DNA of 64,000 nucleotides from Mariniphaga sp041687255 (GTDB lineage: Bacteria; Bacteroidota; Bacteroidia; Bacteroidales; Prolixibacteraceae), in assembly GCA_041687255.1 (NCBI GenBank), contig JAWLCL010000001.1, positions 1-64,000 of the forward strand, read 5' to 3'. Each line of letters starts with the position of its first letter. Position 1 is the stretch's first letter. The notes below the pieces were generated by a model, which saw nothing but the letters and a program-made list of their open reading frames with translations, was not told where the DNA came from and searched no databases. Below are positions 17,549 to 26,049 of this stretch, piece after piece. A program made the position numbers and the translations under genes.

Positions 17549-17848
17549 TCAGTCCATTCCTCCCATGCAATCGAGGCAGGCAAGGGCATAAGCATCATAT
17601 TCATCATAAGCAGGCCCAGGCTTTCCGTTTACCACAATTATGCGGTCAATCCGAATGCCTTTCCCGTTATCAAGGGCGACAAAATCTTCGTTCAGGTGAT
17701 TCTTCTTTATCCCATTAATCTTAGCCTTCTCTTCTCCCAATTGGTTTTCATCTTTAAAATAATGAATAACTGCTGTATCCTTTTCAGCCTTCTCCTTTTC
17801 TATCATTTCGTAATAATCCGGGTCTGCCGGTATGTATCTGGTATTCAT
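17549..17848 (-). CDS. Small conserved protein of unknown function, Cys-containing C-terminus
   Basis: This 99-residue, highly charged protein is not recognised. The N-terminal half is Lys/Glu-rich. The second half (NEDFVALDNGKGIRIDRIIVVNGK) looks like a small beta-barrel, faintly reminiscent of Rho-binding or Lsm-like folds. It ends in YALACLDCMGG with two cysteines. It lies 32 bases downstream of the four-helix membrane protein and is the last gene of the RIC set, so it may share the same stress-linked expression. Confidence 0.65.
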   Translation of the reverse strand: MNTRYIPADPDYYEMIEKEKAEKDTAVIHYFKDENQLGEEKAKINGIKKNHLNEDFVALDNGKGIRIDRIIVVNGKPGPAYDEYDAYALACLDCMGGMD

Positions 17849-17880
17849 AAAAAGGGGTTTTAATGTTTAACTTACGGGTT

Positions 17881-18339
17881 TTATCCGTTTAAATCTTTTG
17901 TGCCGGCAAAAAGCTTCGCCGAATAAAATCCAAGGAATAGTATCATAAGCACCTTAATGATTTCAGCAATGCCAAACAACATGTGAACAGACGATTCGCC
18001 CGGTGTTCCACCTGCAATTATAATCTCTGCCCGTTCATTCAATGCAGGCAATAACAGGAAAGTTTGTATAATGAGGATAAACAGGATAATTCCTGACACT
18101 GCAATAAATTTTGCGGGCAGTTTTTTTGCCAGGGGAATTGTTCCTGTCATCAAAATAAGAACAAACACCCATTCCATCCGGTTCAATGCCGTAAAAACCA
18201 ACTTTCCTATACTGAGCCCCACCGGTAATGTTACCCCTGGGGCTCTGAATTTAAGCCAGGCTTCCAAAAAACTTATGGAACAAACAAAACCTGCCCAAAA
18301 GAAAAATGTGCCGGATATCGGAACGGGTGTTTTTTTCAT
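17881..18339 (-). CDS. Small integral membrane protein next to RIC
   Basis: The 152-residue protein has four hydrophobic spans (about 9-27, 50-68, 75-95 and 122-142). Conserved-looking charged residues sit in and near the membrane: FLEAWLKFRAPG after the first helix and ALNRMEWVF in the second. No named family is certain. It starts 13 bases after the RIC stop codon, so the two are almost surely co-transcribed, and it may take part in the same nitrosative or iron-stress response. Confidence 0.75.
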   Translation of the reverse strand: MKKTPVPISGTFFFWAGFVCSISFLEAWLKFRAPGVTLPVGLSIGKLVFTALNRMEWVFVLILMTGTIPLAKKLPAKFIAVSGIILFILIIQTFLLLPALNERAEIIIAGGTPGESSVHMLFGIAEIIKVLMILFLGFYSAKLFAGTKDLNG

Positions 18340-18352
18340 TCATTAAAAATAA

Positions 18353-19072
18353 CTAAAAACTATCTTCCATCATCTTAGCTCTGGTAAAGAGAATATTGTT
18401 TTCAAGATGAATGTGACGGTGCAAATCTTTTTCGAAATCGGCGAGCTGCTTCAGGGTGACCTCATAAGTTGTGCAACCATCCTCCGGAACCTGGTAATTG
18501 TTGGTCAGCTGTGCTATTTTCTCAAAACGTTCCCCTTCATTCTGGTGTTCCTCCATCATGCCGGCAATGGGGCTTGAAACTGACCCGAAAGCTGATGTTG
18601 GCAGGCTTTGATTCTCTTTTTTTGCCTGTTCCATTTTCTTTACATAGGGAAACAATACCAGTTCTTCCTTTTGCATGTGCATGGTAAGCTCTCCTGCCGA
18701 TGTGAAAAAATGATCCCTAACTTCAACAAGCTCAGGATGATTTTGGCCATGTACACGAGCTATCTTTTCAAGGTTTTGCTTCAGAAAAGGTATGTTCTTC
18801 TGTACATAGGAGTGGTGGCGTTTTACAATGTAGTCAGCCAGGTCTGTCAAATCCAGGTTGTTGATGTATTCAGTGTCGGGATCGTTGTCTTTTAAAATTT
18901 CTTCCAGCTGATTGACCAGCATTTCTGCTTCGATACCGGCTTTTTGGCTTGCTTCTGAAATTGTCTTATGCCCGTTGCAGCAATAATCAATTTTATTGGC
19001 CTGAAACAGGGTGGCGGCTTTAAAGTTGTTCTTTACAACTTCGCCTACGGGTGTATTTAATGTAATTGTCAT
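18353..19072 (-). CDS. ric: Iron-sulfur cluster repair di-iron protein RIC (ScdA/YtfE)
   Basis: RIC proteins repair iron-sulfur clusters after nitric oxide or oxidative damage. The N-terminal DUF542 domain carries IDYCCNGHKT (about 28-37). The C-terminal hemerythrin-like domain supplies the di-iron ligands in IVKRHHSYV, GQNHPELVEV, MHMQKEELVLFPYV, MMEEHQNEGE and LHRHIHLENNILF. The 239-residue length is standard. The ATG at 19070-19072 lies 26 bases from a full-consensus promoter that overlaps an inverted repeat, which points to a repressor. Confidence 0.95.
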   Translation of the reverse strand: MTITLNTPVGEVVKNNFKAATLFQANKIDYCCNGHKTISEASQKAGIEAEMLVNQLEEILKDNDPDTEYINNLDLTDLADYIVKRHHSYVQKNIPFLKQNLEKIARVHGQNHPELVEVRDHFFTSAGELTMHMQKEELVLFPYVKKMEQAKKENQSLPTSAFGSVSSPIAGMMEEHQNEGERFEKIAQLTNNYQVPEDGCTTYEVTLKQLADFEKDLHRHIHLENNILFTRAKMMEDSF

Positions 19073-19098
19073 AATTTCTATTGTTTAAATGGATGGCC

Positions 19099-19129
19099 CA
19101 AATATAGGAATTATTTTTTAAAAGACAAA
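19099..19129 (-). promoter_or_regulatory. Promoter of the RIC operon
   Basis: On the minus strand, TTTG (19126-19129), a 19-base spacer and TATATTTG (19099-19106) fit the Bacteroidota consensus. The predicted transcript start is about 20 bases before the RIC start codon. Confidence 0.75.
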
Positions 19130-19140
19130 AAGGTCTTTTA
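19119..19140. promoter_or_regulatory. Candidate operator overlapping the RIC -33 element
   Basis: The perfect inverted repeat TAAAAGAC-N6-GTCTTTTA (19119-19126 and 19133-19140) covers the -33 box of the RIC promoter. Its position suits a dimeric repressor. The cognate regulator is not in the window and cannot be named from the sequence. Confidence 0.55.
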
Positions 19141-19180
19141 GTGATAAGAGGTGGTTGTTTTTTTAATAATATTGACTCCG

Positions 19181-20416
19181 CTATACTCCTGCCAGTATAT
19201 AGGCCCCGAAAAATGTATTTCCGTCGACAGGGGTAAGCGGGAAAAATCCCGATTCGATGCTGTTGCCCCTGAATTGCGGAGGATATTTTGCCGTCATTTC
19301 ATTGTGAAAGGAGAGGAAGGATTTTCCTTTCTGAAAAAATATCTTAAAAATTCCTTTTACCCCCGGTATAAGCAACTTTTCAAGATGCAGTGAGAGCAGT
19401 CCCATATTCTGCCTCACATTTATCTCGAGGCATGGATTAATCCGAAGGTTACCCTGGCCGTTGCGAAAAATTAAGGTGTCGGTTCCAAAATTGCCTTCAT
19501 AGCATTCAGGCAGTATGCTTTTCTCAAAGGCATCATTGAGTGCAGGAACAAGAATGCCGGAAATTGTTTCGGCAAACTCTGCTGCCCGGGGCTCTACATT
19601 ACCGGGCCAGCCATTCAGAAAGTTGCCCATATACTGTCCCTTGCTGTCGGTTAAAAAGCGGCTGATTCCTTCGTATTGAACGTTTCCACCCGACAGACTG
19701 AACTGAAGAGCCATATCCAGTACTTTATCGAGGTATGGTTCAGCGATTGCATATCCCTGTTCATTAATTATTCCCAGCAGTTTCTCCCATACCTTCGGCA
19801 CTACAGGTGTTTTGGTTATAGGCTGCAGTCCTCGCCCAGAACTGCTCCAGGGCGCTTTTACCATCAGTTTGCCCCACCGCATAATCAACTCTTCCAGTTC
19901 TTCTTTTGTGGTACAGATTTCCGTCATAAGCAGGGAAGGAATTACTTTCTCTTGCGGCAATTGATTTATAACGGATTTCAGGATGCCGATGGCAAACTTT
20001 TTCGAATAAAATTCCCTGTATTCCGGTTTCCATTCCGAAACCGGTGAGGATTTAAATTGTGGTGAACACGATGCTTTTAGCGGGTCGAGCAACCGGTGTG
20101 CTGCCGGGCTCCACCCCCAGGGCAACAGCCTGTTTTTTTTCGTATTTAAAAATGTTTTGTCAGTGGGAATATCCTTTATCCTGAAAAACCGGGGAGCATC
20201 AATTCCTAGCTGTTTCAGCCAGGCGAGATATTCATCGGGAGGCAGCTTTTTTACGAGCACCACATCGTTTGGCCGGGCGAAGAAGAGGGGCAGGGTGGCT
20301 AAATCCTCTTCCATTTTTTGAAGCAAAAGGTTAGGTTGCCACGATGCATGACCATTTGCAACGGCATATTCGCATGTGGGATTGAAAAGATATATATCGG
20401 GTAATGTTGCTGACAT
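19181..20416 (-). CDS. ATP-grasp-like protein of unknown substrate
   Basis: The 411-residue protein carries the marks of an ATP-grasp ligase: LMVKAPWSSSGRG (about 184-196) for the phosphate-binding loop, IAEPYLDKV for the hinge, NFGTDTLIF, and EINVRQNMG (E331, N333) as the metal-binding acid/amide pair. The N-terminal FNPTCEYAVANG is a distinctive feature of this Bacteroidota family. ATP-grasp enzymes join a carboxylate to an amine or thiol, but nothing nearby identifies the substrate. It stands alone, and a TAATTTTG -7 box lies only about ten bases before the start. Confidence 0.7.
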   Translation of the reverse strand: MSATLPDIYLFNPTCEYAVANGHASWQPNLLLQKMEEDLATLPLFFARPNDVVLVKKLPPDEYLAWLKQLGIDAPRFFRIKDIPTDKTFLNTKKNRLLPWGWSPAAHRLLDPLKASCSPQFKSSPVSEWKPEYREFYSKKFAIGILKSVINQLPQEKVIPSLLMTEICTTKEELEELIMRWGKLMVKAPWSSSGRGLQPITKTPVVPKVWEKLLGIINEQGYAIAEPYLDKVLDMALQFSLSGGNVQYEGISRFLTDSKGQYMGNFLNGWPGNVEPRAAEFAETISGILVPALNDAFEKSILPECYEGNFGTDTLIFRNGQGNLRINPCLEINVRQNMGLLSLHLEKLLIPGVKGIFKIFFQKGKSFLSFHNEMTAKYPPQFRGNSIESGFFPLTPVDGNTFFGAYILAGV

Positions 20417-20881
20417 AAATTCCGGTCAAAATTAGAATTATTTATTTGATGCTGCACTCTTGTCTGTGGTTGAATAACCGGACGAAAGGCTGCCGGCATT
20501 AAAATTCATCCGAAAATCACCCACCGGAGGAGGTGGTTTTCCGGAGATGGTCATAAATAAACAAACTGTAGGTAGCCTGACCGTTTCTTGTACATATCAA
20601 ATCCGTACCATCGCCGTGTGAAATTGAATTTACATTGAGTTTACATTGAGTTTGGTTAGGCGAAGGTATGGTGAAGGAATGATTTGAAGGCGGCAGGAAC
20701 AGGTTTCGATTTGGAAGAAACAGTAGCTGCAACTTTTTTTCAATAAGTCTTTATGTAATGCTTAGAGCATTTGATTATTATACATTTTTTCAAGCATTAC
20801 CGGAGAAAAAGAACAAGAACAGCCTATCTGGTGTATAATATAAGATGATGGGTTAAAATGATGAGGAACAGCATCGGTTCA
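20417..20881. other. Intergenic stretch without a supported gene
   Basis: This 465-base gap between the ATP-grasp gene and the acyltransferase pair contains only short, unconvincing open frames. It holds a weak hairpin (CCACC/GGTGG, 20521-20536) followed by TTTT, and two tandem copies of the 11-mer TTTACATTGAG at 20629-20650. No RNA gene is recognised. Confidence 0.6.
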
Positions 20882-21862
20882 TTAGCGGGTAAGAGGGATT
20901 CCCTCCGGCCGGGTGTGTTTCCAGCGCCGGTGCGACCACAGGTAATATTCGGGCTCCTGCCTGATGATCTCTTCCATTTTAGCCACATAGGTCAGCAGTA
21001 TTTCTTTCTGGTCCATTTCAGCCGGTTTTTCAATAAGCGGAATAAACCGTGCAATGTAATGGCCACGTTTGATTTTGGTCACATGCTGAAAGAAAACAGG
21101 CTGATTGGTTTTAGATGCAATCTTTTCAGGGCCCGAAAAGAACGGGGCTTCACGGTTCAGAAACATGGTCCAGAACTTTGAGGTTGCAGGGGGTGTCTGG
21201 TCGGCTCCCAGCCAGATACCGGTTGGTATCTTTTTTTGATGAAACTCAAGGGTTACACGTGCTGATAAGTGCACAGGTAAACATTTCCCTCCCCAGCGTT
21301 CGCGTGAGTGCAGTAGAAATTTCTCCATGGCCTGATTGCCCCGGATGGGATTGTAAATCATGAACCCCTGATGCTTTATTCTGGTCATCATAGAACTGCA
21401 CCATTCCCAGTTATTATGATGCATGGCAAGCATAATAATACCTTTCCCCTGACGGTAATAATCATTTATCAGTTCAATTCCTTCAAATTTTAATCGTTTG
21501 TTGATTTGTTTTTTACTTATGGTGTTCAACTTAAGGGATTCCATCATCAAATCAGTGAAATGGCGGTAGAATTTGTTGGCAATGCGGTTTTTTTCTTTCT
21601 CTGTTTTTTCAGGGAAGGCGTAATTGAGGTTTTCTTTAACCACACTATACCGGTAGTGGAATACATACCTGACCATTATATAGAAAAAGTCGGAAATGGC
21701 GTACAGTGCCGGGAAGGGCAGGAGCGAAATCATCCAAAGGAGCTGAACAAGGATTTTATTTCTGATTTTTTTCATAAACCCTTCCCTGTAACGCTCATCG
21801 GCAGGAACAGCTTTACGGATGTCGATATTTATGTTTTGTGAATTGTTCTTTTTAGTCTTCAT
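20882..21862 (-). CDS. LpxL/HtrB-type lipid A acyltransferase (second of a pair)
   Basis: These inner-membrane enzymes add secondary acyl chains to lipid A or related lipids. The catalytic H-x4-E motif appears in MHHNNWEW (H148, E153), followed by GADQTPP and WSHRRWKHTRPEG. A membrane-anchoring helix lies near the N-terminus. Compared with its neighbour it has about 30 extra N-terminal residues; an internal ATG (residue 30, 21775), preceded by AGGGAAGGG, may be the true start. It follows its paralogue by 31 bases, so the two form an operon and may act at different acyl positions. Confidence 0.88.
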   Translation of the reverse strand: MKTKKNNSQNINIDIRKAVPADERYREGFMKKIRNKILVQLLWMISLLPFPALYAISDFFYIMVRYVFHYRYSVVKENLNYAFPEKTEKEKNRIANKFYRHFTDLMMESLKLNTISKKQINKRLKFEGIELINDYYRQGKGIIMLAMHHNNWEWCSSMMTRIKHQGFMIYNPIRGNQAMEKFLLHSRERWGGKCLPVHLSARVTLEFHQKKIPTGIWLGADQTPPATSKFWTMFLNREAPFFSGPEKIASKTNQPVFFQHVTKIKRGHYIARFIPLIEKPAEMDQKEILLTYVAKMEEIIRQEPEYYLWSHRRWKHTRPEGIPLTR

Positions 21863-21893
21863 ATTAACATTTTAGAAAAGCCTGTAAATTTAG

Positions 21894-22763
21894 TCAATCC
21901 ATCATTGGCACCTCTTGCGGCCGTTTGTGCTTCCATCTTTTATGAGACCAGAGGTAATGCCCGGGTTGTTCTTTTATTGTTTCTTCCATTTTCCGGATAT
22001 AAGCTTTCATAATCTGGGCTTCGGTGAAATCTTTCGGATTTTCAAACAGTACTTCAAATGAGGTTTCATATAGGCCTTTTTCCTTTTTTATAATTTTCTG
22101 GAAAATCACCGGGTAGTTAAACCGGCGGGAAATGGCTGCCGGCCCGGGATAAAACAGCGCTTCCTGGTTAAAGAAGGTAAGCCAGAACTTATAAAAAAAG
22201 GGAGGAGTCTGATCGCCTGCCAGCCAGAGAAAGAATGGTTCATTTTTTTTCCGGGCCTTAATTACACGTCGTAAAACCAGGTTGTTGGGAATCATTTCGG
22301 CTCCCATCCGGCTCCTGTTTTTGTTTATGTAATCATCGTATTTTCTATTGTGCAGCGGCTTGTAAACGCCCAGCGAGGTATGCTTCAGATGAAGGGCCAG
22401 AGCGCTGCTCCACTCCCAGTTGTTGAAATGCATGGTCAGGGCAACCAAACTTTTTTTCTGTTCGAAATAGTGATGCAGCAGTTCGGCATTTTTTACTGCC
22501 ATTCGTTTTCTGAATTCGGCTTCCGACATGTGCCCCATTTTTATGACTTCAAGTGTCAGGTCGCTGAAATGACGGTAAAACTGCCTGCGAATTTCTTTAA
22601 GCTCTTTTTCCGGTTTTTCCGGAAATGCTTTTTTCAGGTTTTCAATAACAACTTTTTTCCGGTACCCTGCCAGATGGTATATTATTACATAAAGAACCCT
22701 TGAAAGCAGGTAAAGCCACCAAAAAGGCAACCGGGCAACTAGTTTCAATAAAAATATTCCCAT
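21894..22763 (-). CDS. LpxL/HtrB-type lipid A acyltransferase (first of a pair)
   Basis: The 289-residue protein shares the layout of the downstream gene: an N-terminal hydrophobic anchor, the catalytic MHFNNWEW (His-x4-Glu), LAGDQTPP, and the C-terminal WSHKRWKHKRPQE. Repeated segments such as ENLKKAFPEK and FYRHFSDLTLEVIK align with ENLNYAFPEK and FYRHFTDLMMESLK of the paralogue, so they arose by duplication. It is divergent from the GDPD gene at 22886. Confidence 0.88.
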   Translation of the reverse strand: MGIFLLKLVARLPFWWLYLLSRVLYVIIYHLAGYRKKVVIENLKKAFPEKPEKELKEIRRQFYRHFSDLTLEVIKMGHMSEAEFRKRMAVKNAELLHHYFEQKKSLVALTMHFNNWEWSSALALHLKHTSLGVYKPLHNRKYDDYINKNRSRMGAEMIPNNLVLRRVIKARKKNEPFFLWLAGDQTPPFFYKFWLTFFNQEALFYPGPAAISRRFNYPVIFQKIIKKEKGLYETSFEVLFENPKDFTEAQIMKAYIRKMEETIKEQPGHYLWSHKRWKHKRPQEVPMMD

Positions 22764-22885
22764 ACTGTTCGAAAAGGCACCTGTTTGTTAAAGGTTTTTA
22801 TTGGGGTAAAACTACATTTTTTTTTGCCGAAAAACAGGATAAACCCTTTTTCCTTTTTATCTTCGAAACATAAAACAGAATTTTT

Positions 22886-23665
22886 ATGAAAACCTACATG
22901 ACATTGATACTTGCATTTTTTGGATTTGAGCTTTTTTCGCAACCTGCAATCATTGCTCACCGGGGGGCATCGTACCTGGCGCCTGAGAACACGGTAGCAG
23001 CGGCAAAGCTAGCCTGGGAACTGGGCGCTGACGCTGTTGAGGTGGATGTTTATTTTGCAAAAGATAACCGTGTAATGGTAATTCATGACAAAGATACCAA
23101 ACGTACGGCGGCGGGAAAGAACAATATGACTGTAGAAAGTACTCCTTCCCTGGTGCTTCGTGACCTGGATGTGGGCAGTTGGAAAAGTACAGAATACAAG
23201 GGAGAGAAAATTCCATTTCTTTCCGAGATAATAGAAACTGTACCTGAAGGGAAGGAACTGGTGGTAGAGATTAAAACCGACAGCGAGATTTTGCCACACC
23301 TGGAGCGGTGCTTCGAAAAAAGCGGAAAGCTCGACCAGGTTGTTTTCATCAGTTTTGGCTGGGAAACGATTCTCGACACAAAGAGAACTTTTCCGGATAA
23401 CAAATGCTACTGGCTGAGTTCTTCAAAAGGCGGTTTAAAGAATAAAATGGAACAGGCAGCCGAAGCAGGTCTTGCGGGTGTGAACCTGAATTACAAGATT
23501 ATTGACCAGGAAGTAATTGAAATGGCAAATGCTCATGGCCTTGAAGTGTTAACCTGGACTGTAAACGATCCTGCTGTTGCCCGGCAGATGGCTGACCTGG
23601 GCGTTAAGGCCATTACTACCGACCGGCCAAAATGGTTAAAGGAAGAGATGAGCAAACTTCAGTAA
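22886..23665 (+). CDS. Glycerophosphodiester phosphodiesterase, exported
   Basis: GDPD enzymes release an alcohol and sn-glycerol 3-phosphate from glycerophosphodiesters. After a signal peptide (about residues 1-18) the TIM barrel starts directly with AIIAHRGASYLAPENT (H25, R26, E34), then VEVDVYFAKD and VMVIHDKDTKRT (second catalytic His), and LVVEIKTDS. The C-terminal ITTDRPKWL is typical. Length 259 is normal. The signal peptide places it in the periplasm. It ends at a nested terminator shared with the convergent transporter remnant. Confidence 0.92.
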   Translation: MKTYMTLILAFFGFELFSQPAIIAHRGASYLAPENTVAAAKLAWELGADAVEVDVYFAKDNRVMVIHDKDTKRTAAGKNNMTVESTPSLVLRDLDVGSWKSTEYKGEKIPFLSEIIETVPEGKELVVEIKTDSEILPHLERCFEKSGKLDQVVFISFGWETILDTKRTFPDNKCYWLSSSKGGLKNKMEQAAEAGLAGVNLNYKIIDQEVIEMANAHGLEVLTWTVNDPAVARQMADLGVKAITTDRPKWLKEEMSKLQ

Positions 23666-23667
23666 CA

Positions 23668-23751
23668 AAAACTGCCGGAAAAACAATGGGAAAGCCTTAA
23701 CTGCTGCATTGATGCAGCTTTTTTACAGACTCCTGTTTTTCCGGCAGTTTT
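23668..23751. terminator. 18-bp inverted repeat enclosing a terminator (bidirectional)
   Basis: AAAACTGCCGGAAAAACA (23668-23685) is repeated exactly in inverted orientation at 23734-23751. Between the arms is a second hairpin, GCTGCAT/ATGCAGC (23703-23718), followed by six Ts (23719-23724), which can end gdpd transcripts on its own. The outer stem, flanked by T runs on both strands, could serve both convergent genes. Confidence 0.75.
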
Positions 23752-23767
23752 GCTGTTTTTAAACAAG

Positions 23768-24299
23768 TTATTTGGTGAGCCTTTCCAGCTTTTTCATGAT
23801 TATAAATATAAATGCGGCCGATGCAATGCAGCAGGCAACAAAAATAGCCCACAGTTGCCACAGTTCAAGCCTGTCCCAGAAGTAACTGCCAATGCCAAGT
23901 AATTTATTGCCTACAGCGGTAGCCAGTAACCAGCCCCCCTGCATCAGGCCCTGAAACCTTATGGGTGATACCTTTGAAACAAACGATAACCCCATAGGGC
24001 TCAGGAAGAGTTCGGCAATGGTAAGTACAAGGTAACTACTCATCAGCCAGTAAGGTGAAACACGAGATGCATCAGGTACAGGTTCTCCCTGCAGCTCAAC
24101 CGGAGATACCACATTTAACGATGCTGCCAACATTATCAGGAATCCAAATGAGGCAATAATCATCCCTATACCAATCTTCTTTGGCGTGGAAGGTTCCTTG
24201 CCGCGATTGGCCAGCCAGTTAAAGATTCCCATTACAAGGAAAGTCAGCGATACAATGAAAAGCGGGTTAAATGACTGGAATATTTCACGGCTTCCGGAT
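23768..24299 (-). pseudogene. C-terminal remnant of a POT/PTR2 peptide transporter
   Basis: POT transporters are proton-coupled oligopeptide importers of about 450-550 residues. Here only the last 176 codons remain. The frame begins at SGSREIFQSFNPLFIV right after an in-frame TAA (24300-24302) and includes the family's YLVLTIAELFLSPMGLSFV and GLMQGGWLLATAVGNKL segments. The first two-thirds of the gene is missing; the sequence upstream is the promoter region of the NnrDE gene. A start at the internal ATG (24232) would give a 154-residue fragment that is unlikely to transport. Confidence 0.82.
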
Positions 24300-24345
24300 T
24301 TATTGGGTTAATAATTTTATTAGCGATTCTTTTCCTGGTTTTTGA

Positions 24346-24353
24346 TATCTTTG
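24346..24353 (+). promoter_or_regulatory. Candidate -7 box for the NnrDE gene
   Basis: TATCTTTG lies 88 bases before the start codon and fits the -7 consensus. No TTTG element is found at the right distance. A small hairpin (CTGGTT/AACCAG near 24379-24395) lies in the resulting leader. Confidence 0.35.
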
Positions 24354-24441
24354 GTTTGATTTGATAGTACTCGAATTGCTGGTTTCAAGAACCAGGCTTC
24401 CGCTATTTTGTTGGTAATCCTGAGAAAAGAAAAGCTGATTT

Positions 24442-25950
24442 ATGAAGTTATTTACAACAAGCCAGGTTGCGGAGATTGACCGGTTCACCATTGAAAATGA
24501 ACCTGTGGCTGATATTGATCTTATGGAAAGGGCGGCATTGCAGATTACCGGTTGGTTTGTACGGCATTTTCCTTCAGAACAGAGAATCATTGTGTTTGCC
24601 GGTCCGGGGAACAATGGTGGCGATGGATTGGCCATTGCCCGTCAGTTGGCTGAACTGGACTATAAGGTAGATGTTTACATTGCCGGTTTTGCCAGGGACC
24701 TTAAAGGCTCACCCGCTGTTAATCTGCAGCGGTTGAAAGAACAGGGGAGGGTAAAAATAGCAAGGATCGAAGGGGAAGAAGATTTTCCGGAAATTCATTC
24801 AATGGATATAATTCTTGACGGCTTGTTTGGTTCAGGATTAACCCGTCCGCTTGAGGGTTTTCCTGCAAATCTTGTACAGCGGATAAATAGCCTGTCAAAT
24901 ATAGTGGTGGCCATTGATATCCCCAGCGGATTGATGGGAGAGGATAACGCGGGAAATGTTTTTGAACATATTATAAAGGCAGATTATACCCTTACATTTC
25001 AGTTTCCCAAGTTAAGTTTTTTATTCCCTGAAAATGAGCAGTACACGGGTAAGTGGGAAGTATTTCCCATAGGGCTGCATCCGGCAGGAATAAAACAAGT
25101 TCCTTCTGATCTGTTTTTTATTGAGAAGGAAGATGTTAAGAAGATGATTCCCGGGCGGAATAAATTTGCTCATAAAGGAACTTTCGGCCATGCTTTGCTT
25201 ATCGCAGGGGGGTACGGCAAAATGGGAGCTGCTGTGCTGAGTTCAAGAGCCTGCCTGAGGGCCGGTGTGGGTTTACTTACCGCTCATGTGCCCCATTTTG
25301 GGTATTCGATTATTCAGACGGCTGTACCGGAGGCAATGACAAGCATAGATGCCCACGATTCTATTTTCACCGATTTTCCCGATTTGTCGCAGTTTACTGC
25401 TGTAGGAGCAGGTCCGGGCCTGGGAAAGAAAAGTAACACATGCAAAGCTCTACATGAATTGCTGGTAGCTTCGAAGGAGCCACTGGTGCTTGATGCCGAT
25501 GCCTTAAATATTCTTTCCGACAATAAAGACTGGTTAAAGGAGCTGCCGGCAAATTCAATCCTTACGCCACATCCGGGGGAATTCAAGAGGTTGGCAGGAG
25601 AAACGGCCAGTTCGTGGGAGCGTGTTCACCAGCAAAGGGATATGGCGCAGGAATATAATGTTATTATTATATTGAAAGGAGCGTATACAACGGTTGCCTT
25701 GCCCGACGGGAAACTGTTTTTTAATTCGACGGGCAATCCGGGAATGGCTACGGCCGGAAGCGGGGATGTGCTTACAGGTTTTATCCTGGGTTTGCTTGCC
25801 CAAAAAATTCCTCCTCATCATGCAGCAATGGCCGGTGTTTTTCTGCACGGGCTTGCAGGAGATTTGGCAGCCGTAGAAAAATCTTTTAATGCATTAATAG
25901 CCGGTGATATCATCGATTCGCTGGGTAAAGCTTTTTTAGAATTGCAGTAA
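24442..25950 (+). CDS. nnr: Bifunctional NAD(P)HX epimerase / ADP-dependent dehydratase
   Basis: The enzyme repairs hydrated NADH and NADPH. The N-terminal epimerase domain (about 1-215) shows VFAGPGNNGGDGLAIAR (52-68) and IDIPSGL. The C-terminal ribokinase-like dehydratase domain (about 235-500) has HKGTFGHALLIAGGYGKMGA, LTPHPGEFKRL and NPGMATAGSGDVLTG. The 502-residue fused length is usual in bacteria. It is monocistronic or followed by the DUF4831 gene after 99 bases. Confidence 0.95.
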   Translation: MKLFTTSQVAEIDRFTIENEPVADIDLMERAALQITGWFVRHFPSEQRIIVFAGPGNNGGDGLAIARQLAELDYKVDVYIAGFARDLKGSPAVNLQRLKEQGRVKIARIEGEEDFPEIHSMDIILDGLFGSGLTRPLEGFPANLVQRINSLSNIVVAIDIPSGLMGEDNAGNVFEHIIKADYTLTFQFPKLSFLFPENEQYTGKWEVFPIGLHPAGIKQVPSDLFFIEKEDVKKMIPGRNKFAHKGTFGHALLIAGGYGKMGAAVLSSRACLRAGVGLLTAHVPHFGYSIIQTAVPEAMTSIDAHDSIFTDFPDLSQFTAVGAGPGLGKKSNTCKALHELLVASKEPLVLDADALNILSDNKDWLKELPANSILTPHPGEFKRLAGETASSWERVHQQRDMAQEYNVIIILKGAYTTVALPDGKLFFNSTGNPGMATAGSGDVLTGFILGLLAQKIPPHHAAMAGVFLHGLAGDLAAVEKSFNALIAGDIIDSLGKAFLELQ

Positions 25951-26049
25951 GTTTCAGGCATAAAGAATGAAATGACGCAATGGTTTCAACTTTTTTTCTT
26001 TAATTACGCAATAAAAATTCTATTTTTAGGGTCTTTATTTAAAGTGAGA

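Noticed and set aside
20517..20732. 71-residue minus-strand frame in the 20417-20881 gap
   Set aside because: It has no recognisable start context or motifs, and it contains the tandem 11-mer repeat.
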